A stretch of DNA of 64,000 bases from Roseiarcus sp963774195 (GCA_963774195.1 CAVZDY010000003.1:496001-560000), one strand, 5' to 3'. Counted from the first letter of the stretch, positions 44,047 to 53,835 are shown. A program made the numbers and translations. The notes: generated from the sequence alone by a model not told the origin.

Positions 44047-44713
44047 TCAGATTTGATCCACTAGCAGCGCCGTCGTCATCTTCGGATCGCCGAACACGCT
44101 CGGCCATTCGCCGAAGGCGAGGTTGGTGGTTACGACGATCGAGGTGCGTTCATAGAGCCGACTGATGGAACAGCAACTGCCCGCCAGCCTGGGCGAACGG
44201 CAAATAGCCGAGTTCGTCGAGGACGACGAAGTCCATGCGCGTCAGATACTCAGCGATGCGGCCCTGGCGTCCGGCGCGAGTTTCGGCCTCTAGTCGGTTG
44301 ACGAGATCGACGGTGGTGAAGAAGTGCCCGCGCGATCCGGCGCGGATGCAGCTCCGCGCGATGGCGATAGCGAGATGCGTTTTGCCGGAGCCGGTTCCGC
44401 CGACCAGGACGACGTTGCGTTGCTGAGCGAGGAAGCCGCCGCCGGCGAGATCGCGCACCAGCGCCTCGTTGATCGGCGGGTCTTTGAAGGCGAAGTCGTC
44501 GACGTCCTTGGCCAGCGGCAGCCTGGCGATCGAGAGCTGGTACTTGATCGATCGCGCCTGCTTCTCCGAGATCTCGGCGCGCAGCAGATCGCCGACGAAG
44601 CGCTGCGGTTCATGCTGACGCTTGAGCGCCGTGGCGAGCGTCTCGTCGTAGGCGGCCTTCATGCCGTAGAGCTTCAACTCGCCCATCAGGTCGAGCACTT
44701 CGGTTCTTTCCAT
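44047..44713 (-). pseudogene. istB: istB, IS21-family transposition ATPase, frameshifted and 3'-truncated
   Basis: Seen: MERTEVLDLMGELKLYGMKA, Walker A GGTGSGKTHLAIAIA and Walker B DFVVLDELGYLPFAQAGGQL. Near 44165 the frame breaks after LLFH. One frame over it continues SRLYERTSIVVTTNLAFGEW and GDPKMTTALL and then stops within foreign sequence, without the usual HHCDIVETGN end. IstB would load the IstA transposase; this copy is not functional. Confidence 0.82.
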
Positions 44714-44965
44714 CAGGCGCTCCTGAGCTGGTCGTAACGGGCGCAATCGGCGATCGGCGCATGGCGTAGCCGCAACGCCGCCGGCGTGTGGATCGACGCC
44801 GCCGGTTCCGGATCGCGCTGGCGCGCCAAAATGTTGAGAACGACGTCGGCGGAATGGACGCCCTCGGCAAGCGCTTGCGCACAAGCCGCCTCGACCGCCG
44901 ACAGCCCGTCGCTCAGCACCGCGGCGAGGATCTTGACCATCTGCCGGTCGCCGTCGTCGGACCCC
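44713..44965 (-). pseudogene. istA: istA, 3' part of an IS21-family transposase gene
   Basis: The minus strand reads DDGDRQMVKILAAVLSDGLS, AVEAACAQALAEGVHSADVV and LRLRHAPIADCARYDQLRSA. This is the C-terminus of IstA, directly overlapping the istB start as in intact IS21 elements. The rest of istA continues at 45525 beyond an inserted IS630 fragment. Confidence 0.78.
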
Positions 44966-45524
44966 GGCGGGCTGAGCGGCAACCGAAGATGCAGCTCGAG
45001 GCGCATCGGCTGGTCTTCCTCGACGAGACCGGAACAACCACGAAAATGACGCGTTTACGCGGCCGCAGCCCCAAGGGGCAACGCCTGCGCGCCAAAGCCC
45101 CGTTCGGCCATTGGAAGACGCAGACCTTCATCGCCGGCCTGCGCTGCGACGGGCTCACCGCGCCCTTCGTCATCGACGCGCCGATGGACCGGCGCATCTT
45201 CGAAACCTATGTCGCGACCCAGCTCGCGCCGACCCTCAAGGCCGGCGACATCGTCATCATGGACAATCTGCCGGCGCACAAGAGCCTGATCGCCGAAATG
45301 GCCATTCGCGACCGCGGCGCCTGGGTGCTGTTCCTGCCGCCCTACAGCCCCGACCTCAACCCGATCGAAATGGCCTTCGCCAAACTGAAAGCGCATCTGC
45401 GCGCCAGAGCCGTCCGAACCATCGACGCGCTCTGGCGCGCGATCGGCCAAATCTGCGACCTCTTTAGCCCCGACGAATGCAAGCACTACCTCGCCGCCGC
45501 TGGCTATGGATTCACATGAGCGTC
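44966..45524 (+). mobile_element. IS630-family transposase fragment inserted in istA
   Basis: The plus strand encodes MQLEAHRLVFLDETGTTTKM, TRLRGRSPKGQRLRAKAPFG, IVIMDNLPAHKS and FLPPYSPDLNPIEMAFAKLK, ending YLAAAGYGFT-stop at 45519. The DE of FLDETGTTT, the Asp in IMDNLPAHK and the Glu in NPIE form the DDE set. The N-terminal DNA-binding half is missing. It splits istA between RRKLE and the DDGDRQM segment. Confidence 0.82.
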
Positions 45525-46590
45525 CGGTGCTCTAGTTTGCGCCGGATCCGGTCGAGCGCCGCCGGCAAAACCCAGTCCTTGAATGGCGCGCCGTTGCGGA
45601 GGGCGCCGGGCTTGCGCGCCAGCACCGGCACGTAATGCCAGGGGTCGTAGATTGTCTCGCCGCGCCCGAAGCAGCGCCGATGTTCGGCGACGACCCGGCC
45701 GTCCTGACGGATCACGATGCGATCGGCGTAGGCGTGGACATCCACCGGGCGGCCAACGGCGCTGGCGCTCACCGAGTACTTGTTGTTGTCGAAGCGGACG
45801 AGGCAGGTCTTCGACACCGAGGCCGGCAGCGCGTGCAACCCATCGAAGCGACCGCGGTAGGGAATGAGCTTCGGCCGCTCCTCCTCGAAGACCTCCCAGA
45901 TCGTCTGCTCCGGCCGCTCGGGGTGGGCGTGAGCCTTCGCCCAGGACAGGCATTTGTCGAGCAGCCAAGCGTTGAGTTCGTCGTAGCTCTTGAACCGCAG
46001 CCGCGGCGTGAAGAAGCGCTCGCGGACGAGACCGACCTGGTTCTCGACCTGGCCCTTCTCCCAACCGGAGGCCGGCGTGCAGGCGACCGGCTCGACGAGA
46101 TGGTGCGAGCACATCTGGAGGAAGCGGCGGTTGTACTGGCGATCCTTGCCGACCAGGATGGTCTCCACCGCCGTCTTCACCCGGCGAATGCAAGCATTCG
46201 TCCGGAGTTGTCGTAGACGCCGCGGCCGCAGGCGCCCTTGAAGAACGCGAACGCCCGTTCGTGGGCGTCGAACACCATCTCCTGCGTCTCGCGCGGATAG
46301 GCGCGCGCGAACATCATGCGGCTGTGGCAGAGGCGGACATGCGCCACCTTCACCGTCGTCGTCGCGCCGTCCAGCACGGCGATCTCGTGACTCCAGTCGA
46401 ACTGGTAGGCCTCGCCCGGCGCGAAGGTCAGCGGCACATAAGCATCCGCCGTCGCACTCGCGCGCTTCTCGCGCCAGGCGATCGCATAGCGTCGCGTATC
46501 TTCGCGATCGTCTCCACAATAAACATTCCAATCTCGGCCTCCCAGAAACCCGGAGGCGGGCCAGGCGTTAATCGCCCCATCTCTGAACAC
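45525..46590 (-). pseudogene. istA: istA, 5' and central part of an IS21-family transposase gene
   Basis: Seen: FAPGEAYQFDWSHEIAVLDG with the first Asp, FKGACGRGVYDN with the second, and GWEKGQVENQVGLVRERFFT with the Glu. YDN should lead directly to KTAVETILVGKDRQYNRRF, but about 26 extra bases forming a palindrome (46181-46205) separate them and break the frame. The N-terminal HTH region is missing before about 46590. It is cut again at 45525 by the IS630 fragment. Confidence 0.8.
46181..46205. repeat. Palindromic insert in istA, copy B of the 12373 repeat
   Basis: CCGGCGAATGC-AA-GCATTCGTCCGG, nearly perfect arms. It is absent from the expected istA reading (YDN followed by KTAVET), so it is an insertion. 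Its GCGAATGC and GCATTCGTCCG parts match 12373-12394. Confidence 0.6.
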
Positions 46591-46679
46591 TTAAGAGGCA
46601 AGCATCGCAGAATCCCAATGAGAAATCGGGCGTTGGATGGGTCAAATCAGCAACGCCTGGTCACACTTGAAGGGCTTGC

Positions 46680-46990
46680 GAGTAAAAGGTCCGACGACCC
46701 AACCAGGCGTCTCAGCCAGGGCTTTCCCTGCTTGATGATTGAGGTCGCCCCAAGGATGAGCAGCGTCGTGAGTTGCTCATTGCCGCGCTTAGAGATCGAG
46801 CCCTGCCGCGCCTTCCCGCCGCTCGAATTGTGGCCGTGAGGTGAGGACTTCCCAAGCCGTAAAATCGGGACCGCTCTTGAAACCGTCAGCGTCGTGGGCG
46901 ACCGCGCGCGCGCTCGCGGCGATGATCGGCCCGACGCCGCGCACGGTTATTAACCAACGCGCGGCGTCGTCTTCTTGACGCCCTTGCGGA
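46680..46990 (-). mobile_element. IS110-family transposase C-terminal remnant
   Basis: The minus strand reads HDADGFKSGPDFTAWEVLT, then one frame over HGHNSSGGKARQGSISKRGN and EQLTTLLILGATSIIKQ. This is the Transposase_20 domain of IS110. Frameshifts and loss of the N-terminal half show a relic. The flanks 46591-46679 and 46991-47170 show no gene. Confidence 0.7.
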
Positions 46991-47170
46991 TGTCGGCGTC
47001 GCGAGGCTTAATGCGCAGAGAGCGCCTCGATGTGTTCAACCAGCCCCGAGAGGGCGCGGCTAGCCGCATCAGCCGAGTCGCAACTGGGTAGCTACACCGC
47101 CCAGACGGACTTATGATCGGCTCTCGCGCCCATAGCGGCCATCACCGCGCTTGACTCGCCGAGCATGGCG

Positions 47171-49222
47171 TCACCGCTTCTTGATTGGTTTCGTTGCGGG
47201 GCGGAGGCGCTTGGACCGGTGCGGCCGAGAGAACGGGGCGGACTCCTTGGCTTCGACCCACGGCAGCAACCGGATCGGTTGAGCGGTCAAATGTGCAGTG
47301 ACCACCGGGATCTTCTGAACGAACTCATGCAGAGCCTCGATTTCGTATGCCGCGCAATAGCGCTCGGCAGCCTCCGACTTGCCGCCATGGCCCAACAGAT
47401 CGCCGCGCTGTTCTTCCGTCACGCGCCGCTGTTTCAGGGCGTTGCCAAATCCGCGGCGTATGGAGTGGATGACGAAGCCTTGTTCATCGGTGTCGGCGGC
47501 CGCCAAGATGGGCTTGAACTCGTCATAGAGCCTATCGCCCAACGGCGAATTCGTGGTCGGCGAGAAGAGGTCTGGAAAGAGACGCTTGTAGCCGATTCGC
47601 TTGATCGCCTCGCAGTAATCGAGAAATCCGAGCCGAATGATCTCTGGGTGAAGCGCGGCGTTGCGTTCCGATTGACCATTTTTCAACCGACGAAACGCGT
47701 TGGGTCCGATGTGGGCGTAGGGAATGGGGCCGTTGTCGGAGATGACGTCGTCGGTGCTCAGACCGCAGAATTCCTCCCGCCTTCCGCCCTGATAGTACAG
47801 CAGCAGGGGGACGAAATAGAGCGCCCGGTGAAACATCTCATGGCCGGGATCTCGCGGCTTCTCCCAAGAGAGGCAGCCGGTGAACGGCGCGGCCTGAAAC
47901 ACGTGCTCGGCGGCCGGCGTCGTCAGCGTGGCCCGGACGTTGCGCTCGCGCGCGTTGCGCGTCTTGCGGGCGCGCAGCCCTGCCGTGCTGACGCTTTCGG
48001 CGAACTTGACGCCCTGAGTCGGCGCAAATTCGAACAGCTGGTTGAGCGCTGTCATATGCCGATTGAGTGTGGAGCCGCCAATCCCGCGAGAATCTTCGGA
48101 TTTTGACTTCGCGATCTCCCGCAACTCCGCGATGGTGCGCTGCTGGTCGCGAACGCTCTTGCCATAGTGCCGGTAGATCTCGGTCCGCAAGAACGTCACG
48201 AATTTTGCCAGATGCGCCTGCCGCAGCTCGGCAGCGCGGACCACCTTGCAGTCTTCGCGAAGGAACCGGTCGAACAGCGCGAAGGTCGCCAGATTCTGAT
48301 CGTACGTTTCGTCGGTCCAATTGCCGTCCGCCTTTCTGACTAGGCAGACCGCCGCGCCGAGTTCCAAAATGCCGTCCGCGGCGAGCGGGGGATCCGCGAC
48401 TGCGGGTGGCGCCGGCGTCGAAGGCGCTTCTCGCGGCGCCGCGACCGCGGCCCGCGCGCCGGGTTGCGGATCGCCGCCGGCGGCTTGCACCGCCGCCGCT
48501 CGCTGTTCGACCGCGGCCTTCATGATCCGAGCGGCCAAATCGGCGTCCTCGGCGCCGATCCCGCCATACCGTCGGTCGGTGGCGAACAGCGCCGCGGCCA
48601 TTGCCCGCAGATAGACCTGGTGGGCTTGCGCGAGGTTCATGGGGGTGGGCTCGGCGCCCTGCGACTTGATGAAGGGTTCTAGGAAGGGTCGCCTGAGCTC
48701 CCCGACGCCGTTCTTTCGGAAGTGGGCGAGGGTGGCCTCGACCGCGGCGATATCCGTTGCAGTCAATCCCGCAGCCTCAAGCTGGCTGCGCTCCTGATCG
48801 CCGACCACCGCTGATGGGCCTTGGGCTTCGAAGAACCGATAGACCCAACCGGTGCACTGGTCGTCCCGGACGGCCTGGTCCCGATTGAACCCCCGCTCTG
48901 TCTTCTCGGCCGCGGCGACGCGGTCGAGTTTCTCCGAGTGGCGGCGGAGGTAGGCGGCGAACATCGCGTCGAGTTGGACGCCGGTCAAAATCGCGGGTTC
49001 GGGCATAGTCAGCAGTTCCTCGATCAAGGCGTCCAAATGAATCGCCAAGGCCCGGGCATGGACGTGATTCGCGGTGCGCAGGCTCACGATAAGATGCCGG
49101 CGGCCGTAGCAAGGAACCAGACGGGAGGGGGTCTTTCGCCGCCAATAGTAAACGGCGCCGCGGCGTTGCAGATGGGCGGCGATGGGCAAGGGCAGCCTCG
49201 GGGTGTCACACGAAGGTGTCAC
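47171..49222 (-). CDS. Tyrosine site-specific integrase (large, phage/island type)
   Basis: A 683-residue integrase. The N-terminal part begins like DUF6538-type integrases (RRGAVYYWRRKTPSRLVP). The catalytic domain has the first Arg in YYQGGRREEFCGL, the H586-x2-R589 pair in HSIRRGF, His612 in GHGGKSEAAERY and a Tyr nucleophile at 622 or 626. It looks intact. The start is GTG 49222. The gene begins 65 bp from the 3' end of tRNA-Gln and reads away from it, the classic layout for an island integrated at a tRNA 3' end. Its presence suggests the IS-rich DNA to the left is, or was, one island. Confidence 0.88.
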   Translation of the reverse strand: MTPSCDTPRLPLPIAAHLQRRGAVYYWRRKTPSRLVPCYGRRHLIVSLRTANHVHARALAIHLDALIEELLTMPEPAILTGVQLDAMFAAYLRRHSEKLDRVAAAEKTERGFNRDQAVRDDQCTGWVYRFFEAQGPSAVVGDQERSQLEAAGLTATDIAAVEATLAHFRKNGVGELRRPFLEPFIKSQGAEPTPMNLAQAHQVYLRAMAAALFATDRRYGGIGAEDADLAARIMKAAVEQRAAAVQAAGGDPQPGARAAVAAPREAPSTPAPPAVADPPLAADGILELGAAVCLVRKADGNWTDETYDQNLATFALFDRFLREDCKVVRAAELRQAHLAKFVTFLRTEIYRHYGKSVRDQQRTIAELREIAKSKSEDSRGIGGSTLNRHMTALNQLFEFAPTQGVKFAESVSTAGLRARKTRNARERNVRATLTTPAAEHVFQAAPFTGCLSWEKPRDPGHEMFHRALYFVPLLLYYQGGRREEFCGLSTDDVISDNGPIPYAHIGPNAFRRLKNGQSERNAALHPEIIRLGFLDYCEAIKRIGYKRLFPDLFSPTTNSPLGDRLYDEFKPILAAADTDEQGFVIHSIRRGFGNALKQRRVTEEQRGDLLGHGGKSEAAERYCAAYEIEALHEFVQKIPVVTAHLTAQPIRLLPWVEAKESAPFSRPHRSKRLRPATKPIKKR

Positions 49223-49286
49223 AGGGCTGCGTATCAGCTCCCCAGCTGGCGCGATTCCGTTGAGATTACAAAGCCTTAGCTAGCTA

Positions 49287-49361
49287 TGGCTGGGGCGCCT
49301 GGATTCGAACCAGGGGATGGCGGAATCAAAATCCGCTGCCTTACCACTTGGCTACGCCCCA
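49287..49361 (-). tRNA. tRNA-Gln (anticodon TTG)
   Basis: On the minus strand it reads TGGGGCGTAGCCAAGTGG onward, with acceptor stem TGGGGCG/CGCCCCA, discriminator G and an encoded CCA. The anticodon arm GCGGA-TTTTGAT-TCCGC gives TTG. The T arm contains GGTTCGAATCC. It is the probable attachment site of the integrase at 47171. Confidence 0.95.
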
Positions 49362-49437
49362 CCGGCGCGCGGAGGCCGGGGGCGGCGTCCGCGAAGCGGG
49401 CGGACCATAGTGCGAGGCCTCAGCTATCGCAACACCC

Positions 49438-50424
49438 TTATCCCCGGGAAAGTGCGAAAGCCGACAAATCGGCGTTGGCGCCGCAAACGAGGACGCCGAC
49501 CCGCTCATCAGCCGCCGGGCGATAGGCGCCGCTCGCCAGCGCCGCGAAAGCCGCGGCGCCGCCGGGCTCGGCGATGATCGTGAAATCGCGCCACAGCGTG
49601 TGTTGCGCGGCGCGAATCGCTTCGTCGTTGACGAGGGCGACATGGTCGACCGCGCGCTGAGCGATTTCGAGATTGAGCGCGCCGACGCTGCGTGAGCCCA
49701 GCGAATCGGCTGCGACCGACTGCACTGAGACGTCGACCGGCTGGCCGGCGGCGAGCGCGGCGTGCAGCGCGCACGAGCCCTCCGGCTCGACGCCGACGAC
49801 CCGCACTTGGCTGTCGAACCAGGCCGCGACGCCGGCGATCAAACCGCCGCCGCCGACCGCGACGAGCACCGTGTCGAGCGGCGCGGCGTCGAGGCGCGCG
49901 AGATCCTCCTCCCATTCGAGCCCGACGGTTCCCTGGCCGGCGACGGTCTCGGTCGCGTCGAAGGGGTGGATCGCCAAGGCGCCGCTCTCTGCGACATAGG
50001 CGTTGCAGCGCTCCTGCGCGTCGAAATAGGAGCCGCCCGCGACGACGACCTCGGCCCCATAGGCTCTGATCTTGGCGATCTTCACCGGCGCGGCGATCTC
50101 CGGCACGAAGATGCGCGCTTTGACGCCGAGCTTGGCCGCGGCGTAAGCGACGGCGGCGCCATGGTTGCCGCCCGAGGCCGTCGCGCAGCCGACTGCCGGC
50201 GCTTCGCGGGTCAGCAAATTATGGAAGGCGCCGCGCGGCTTGAACGAGCCGGTGACCTGGAGAAGCTCGAGCTTGAGCGAGACGGGCAGGGCGCCGTCCA
50301 GGGGGGAGGCCGTCTCGAGAAGGGGCGTGCGCCGGACGTGCGGCGCGATCCTGGCGTAAGCGGCGCGGATTTCGTCGCGGCCAACCGTGGCCGGCACCGT
50401 CTCGCGCGGGGATTTGTCGCTCAT
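49438..50424 (-). CDS. Threonine/serine dehydratase-like PLP enzyme
   Basis: A 328-residue fold-type II PLP enzyme. Seen: QVTGSFKPRGAF with the Schiff-base Lys62, phosphate loop SGGNHG (84-89), and the glycine loop AVGGGGLIAGVAAW. There is no C-terminal ACT domain, so it resembles catabolic threonine dehydratases, serine dehydratases or racemases rather than IlvA. It would deaminate Thr or Ser to an oxoacid. A start at 50424 fits the family N-terminus. It lies outside the island, with the transglutaminase operon upstream in the same direction. Confidence 0.85.
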   Translation of the reverse strand: MSDKSPRETVPATVGRDEIRAAYARIAPHVRRTPLLETASPLDGALPVSLKLELLQVTGSFKPRGAFHNLLTREAPAVGCATASGGNHGAAVAYAAAKLGVKARIFVPEIAAPVKIAKIRAYGAEVVVAGGSYFDAQERCNAYVAESGALAIHPFDATETVAGQGTVGLEWEEDLARLDAAPLDTVLVAVGGGGLIAGVAAWFDSQVRVVGVEPEGSCALHAALAAGQPVDVSVQSVAADSLGSRSVGALNLEIAQRAVDHVALVNDEAIRAAQHTLWRDFTIIAEPGGAAAFAALASGAYRPAADERVGVLVCGANADLSAFALSRG

Positions 50425-50443
50425 GTTCAGCTTCTCTCACTTG

Positions 50444-51319
50444 CTAGATCGGAACGACGTCGACTTCGACCTCGAGCCTATGGCCGCCTGAGGAAAGGAT
50501 CACGCCCTCGACCGGCGGCACGTCGGAATAGTCGCGTCCGCGGGCGACCACGATATGGTCGTCGCCAGCCGGCACGGCGTTGGTCGGATCAAGGCCGAGC
50601 CAGCCGAATGCGGGGCCGCACCACAGCGCCACCCAGGCATGGGAAGCGTCGGAGCCGGCGAGCCGCGCCTCGCCGGGCGGGGGGATGGTGCGGATATAGC
50701 CGCTGACGTAGAGCGCCGACAGGCCGAGCCCACGCAGGCCGGCAATCATGACATGGCTGAAGTCCTGGCAGACGCCGCATTTTTGCGCGAAGGCCGTCGC
50801 CGGCGAGGTCGTCACTTCGGTGGAGCCGGCCTCGTAGACGAAATCGCCCTTGATGCGGGAAGCGAATTCGCTCGCAGCCTCGTAGACGGGGCGCAAGGGG
50901 CGGAAGCTCTCCTTCGCATAGGCGGTGGCGGCGTCGAACAGCGGCACGAGGCGGCTCGGATAGAGGCCGAGGGCCGGCAAATCGGCGGCGAGGGAATAGC
51001 TCGCGGCGGCGAGCGTGGCGACTTCTTCCCAAGGCGGCGTCAGCGCGGCGATCGGCGGGGTGGGCCGCTCGACGGCGATGCGGGCGCGCGAAACGATCGT
51101 GAGTTCGCGATGCGGCGTCTCGATGCGCATATGCGCGACACGGTTGGCGAACAAATCCACCCGCTCGTTAAAATATTGCGGCTTCGGCGTCACGTCGATT
51201 TGCGCGGAGATCACGCGCTGGCCGCCCTCCGAGCACGGCAGCAGGCGCAAGACGCAACTGTTGACCGCAACGGGGGCCGCGTAGCGATAGCGCGTGAGAT
51301 GCGTAACGTCGTAGTTCAC
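50444..51319 (-). CDS. Transglutaminase-like cysteine peptidase-fold protein
   Basis: A 291-residue protein with an N-terminal beta domain (MNYDVTHLTRYRYAAPV) and a transglutaminase core. The catalytic triad is visible as Cys184 in CGVCQDFSH, His227 in SDASHAWV and Asp244 in LGLDPTN. It overlaps the upstream ATP-grasp/alpha-E gene by 4 bp. This gene pair is widespread in proteobacteria; the partners are thought to work in peptide ligation and hydrolysis, but the substrate is not established. Confidence 0.88.
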   Translation of the reverse strand: MNYDVTHLTRYRYAAPVAVNSCVLRLLPCSEGGQRVISAQIDVTPKPQYFNERVDLFANRVAHMRIETPHRELTIVSRARIAVERPTPPIAALTPPWEEVATLAAASYSLAADLPALGLYPSRLVPLFDAATAYAKESFRPLRPVYEAASEFASRIKGDFVYEAGSTEVTTSPATAFAQKCGVCQDFSHVMIAGLRGLGLSALYVSGYIRTIPPPGEARLAGSDASHAWVALWCGPAFGWLGLDPTNAVPAGDDHIVVARGRDYSDVPPVEGVILSSGGHRLEVEVDVVPI

Positions 51320-53835
51320 GCGAGGCCCGTCACTTTTTCCGCGCGGACATGCGACGCGCCCTGCAGGAAGTAGCGCGCCGCGATGGCCTCGGCCAAGGTC
51401 ATCAAGCGCTGCCCGACGGCGAGAATGCCGAAATCATCGAGCCTTTCGGCGTATTGGGTCGCAAGCTCGGCGCGCAGCAGGGTCGCGAGACGCTTCGGCT
51501 CCTCGGGGACGCCGTCCTGGCGCAGCGCCGGCAGGGCGCCGATATGGTCGTCGATCAGATTGACCTGGAAGGCGACCGAGCGGGGATTGAAGGGATCGAG
51601 CAGCGCCATGTCGCGCACCGGCGCCAGCGCGACGCCGATCAAGGTGCGCGAGCGATAGGTGATCTGCGAATCGATAAGATCGAGCAGCACGTCGAGCGTG
51701 TATTCGGTCGCGTCGTCGCCGGCGAATTGGCGGACCAGGCGGCAAGTGTTGATGCCGCGTTCGATGCGCCGGCCGAGCTCATAGAAAATCCAGCCGGCGC
51801 CGCGATTGAAGTTCTCGTCGAAGAGACCCGCGAGCGCAGCGATGGCGCCGAGCGCCTCGTCGACGCAGTCGATGATCTCGGATTCGGCGAGCGGGCGGGC
51901 AGGGGCTTCGAGGATCACCGTTTCGAGCCGGCCGATCAACTGCCAGGTCTGTTGCGTCAGACGCTCGCGGATGACCGAGGCCGCGTAGCGGGCCGCACGC
52001 GCAATCGAGAGCGCGGAGCCGTATTGGTGTTCGCCGCGCAGCGCCGCCTCGCCGATCGCTGCCGACGCGCCGCCGAGGCCCCCGGGGATCGCGCCCCAAG
52101 CGACGAGCAGCGACTTCAACCGCTCGATCGAAACGTGCGAGCCGTTCATCGGCGTGTCGGGGTCGACGGCGTGGGCGCAGAGGCAGCGGATCAGCCGCAG
52201 CGTCGCTTCCTCGCGTTCGAGATAGCGGCCGAACCAGAAGAGATTGTCAGCCGCTCGGCTCGGCAGATTGCCGAGCATCCGCACGATGCGAACCTGCTCG
52301 GGCGGCGGCAGCAGGCTCGTCGCCTCGACCGGCCGATCCGCGAGCACCCAGACGTCGGCCGATTCGACGCCTTCGCCCATCGAGACAGCGCGCGCGTCCG
52401 GCCGATCGGAGATGCGGCAGAAGCCGCCTGGCATCACCCGCCAGCCGTCCGGCGTCGCGGCGACATAGACGCGCAGCACGAAGGGGCGGGGGACGAGGCG
52501 GTCTTGCTCCCAGCGCGGCGTCGTCGAGAGCCGCATGATGTCCTGTCCGACATAATCGACGCCTCGCGCCTCGATAGCGGCCCGCAATTCGTCGCGCTCC
52601 CGCGCCGAGAGTTCGGCGCCGAGGACGCCGCTCGCGCCGTGAAGGCCGGGCGCCGAATCGCCGAAGGCCGGCGCGATCGTGACGCTGTCGAGCCCGGCGA
52701 GCACTCGGGCCCGTTCGCTCGGCTGGCCGCACCACCAGGTCGCGATGTTCGGCATCGCGAGGTCCTCGCCGATTACCCGGCGGGCGAGCGCCGGCAGAAA
52801 CGCCAGCAGCGCGCGCGATTCGAGCAGGCCGGCGCCGGGCATGTTGTCGACCGCTACGCCGCTGGCGCGAATGGCGTCGATCAGGCCGGGCACGCCGATC
52901 CGCGAGGCGGCGTTGAGTTCGAGCGGGTCGCACCATTCCGCGTCGACCTGGCGCCACAGCACGTCGCAGAGCTTGAGGCCGGCGATCGTGCGCACGAAGA
53001 CGCGGCCGTCGCGGGTGACGAGGTCGTCGCCCTCGACGAGCAGGAAGCCGAGATAGCGCGCGAGATAGGCCTGCTCGAAATAGGTCGCGCTCAGGGGGCC
53101 GGGGGTCAGGATGCCGATCCGCGGCTCGGTGCGCTCGCCGGCCGCCTTGAGGCCGGCGCGCAGCTCGCGGAAAAAGGGAGCCAGCCGTTCAACGTTCATC
53201 TGGCTGTAGAGGCTGGAGAAGGCCTGCGAAATGACGAGGCGGTTCTCCAATGCGTAGCCGGAGCCGGAGGGCGCCTGCGCCCGGTCGCCCAGCACCCACC
53301 AGCGCCCGTCGGGCCCGCGGCCAATGTCGGCGGCGTAGAGGCGCAGCCACGGTTTCCCAGGCGGCACGACTCCGCGCAGCGCGGCGATGTAGTCGGCCGA
53401 GCCGGTCAGTGCGGCGGCGGGCAGAAGGCCCTCGGCGACGAGGCGACCGTCGCCGTAGACGTCGGCCAGCACGCGTTCGAGCAGTTCGGCGCGCTGCGTG
53501 ACGCCATGGGCGATGACCCGCCATTCCGATTCGGGGATCACCAGCGGCATCCGGCTCAGCGGCCAGACGCGCTCCGAGGTCTCGCCCTGAACGCGGTACG
53601 ACATGCCGCGATTGCGGATGCGCCGGTCGGCGGCGCCGAAGCGCTGCGCGATCTCGCCGGGTTCGAGGGCGGCGAGCGCCAGGAGAAGTTTCTCCCAGTG
53701 CGCCCGGCGCGCGCCGTCGGGGCCGATGAACTCATCGGGGATGCCGGGCAAAGGCGCGTAGCCGTACGTCCAGGCCGCGACGCGCTCCCGCGCAGCCTCT
53801 TCCGGAGAGGCGACGGTTCGGGCGCTAACGGGCAA
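51316..53835 (-). CDS. Circularly permuted ATP-grasp domain fused to an alpha-E domain
   Basis: An 839-residue protein. Residues about 60-490 are the circularly permuted ATP-grasp domain (RRIRNRGMSYRVQGETSERV; RLYAADIGRGPDGRWWVLGD; YFEQAYLARYLGFLLVEGDD; VGQDIMRLSTTPRWEQDRLV). Residues about 530-825 are a helical alpha-E domain (LPSRAADNLFWFGRYLEREE; DDATEYTLDVLLDLIDSQIT). In many genomes these are two genes. The start is a TTG with GGAGG just upstream. It probably forms peptide-like bonds on an unknown substrate together with the transglutaminase. Confidence 0.88.
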   Translation of the reverse strand: MPVSARTVASPEEAARERVAAWTYGYAPLPGIPDEFIGPDGARRAHWEKLLLALAALEPGEIAQRFGAADRRIRNRGMSYRVQGETSERVWPLSRMPLVIPESEWRVIAHGVTQRAELLERVLADVYGDGRLVAEGLLPAAALTGSADYIAALRGVVPPGKPWLRLYAADIGRGPDGRWWVLGDRAQAPSGSGYALENRLVISQAFSSLYSQMNVERLAPFFRELRAGLKAAGERTEPRIGILTPGPLSATYFEQAYLARYLGFLLVEGDDLVTRDGRVFVRTIAGLKLCDVLWRQVDAEWCDPLELNAASRIGVPGLIDAIRASGVAVDNMPGAGLLESRALLAFLPALARRVIGEDLAMPNIATWWCGQPSERARVLAGLDSVTIAPAFGDSAPGLHGASGVLGAELSARERDELRAAIEARGVDYVGQDIMRLSTTPRWEQDRLVPRPFVLRVYVAATPDGWRVMPGGFCRISDRPDARAVSMGEGVESADVWVLADRPVEATSLLPPPEQVRIVRMLGNLPSRAADNLFWFGRYLEREEATLRLIRCLCAHAVDPDTPMNGSHVSIERLKSLLVAWGAIPGGLGGASAAIGEAALRGEHQYGSALSIARAARYAASVIRERLTQQTWQLIGRLETVILEAPARPLAESEIIDCVDEALGAIAALAGLFDENFNRGAGWIFYELGRRIERGINTCRLVRQFAGDDATEYTLDVLLDLIDSQITYRSRTLIGVALAPVRDMALLDPFNPRSVAFQVNLIDDHIGALPALRQDGVPEEPKRLATLLRAELATQYAERLDDFGILAVGQRLMTLAEAIAARYFLQGASHVRAEKVTGLA

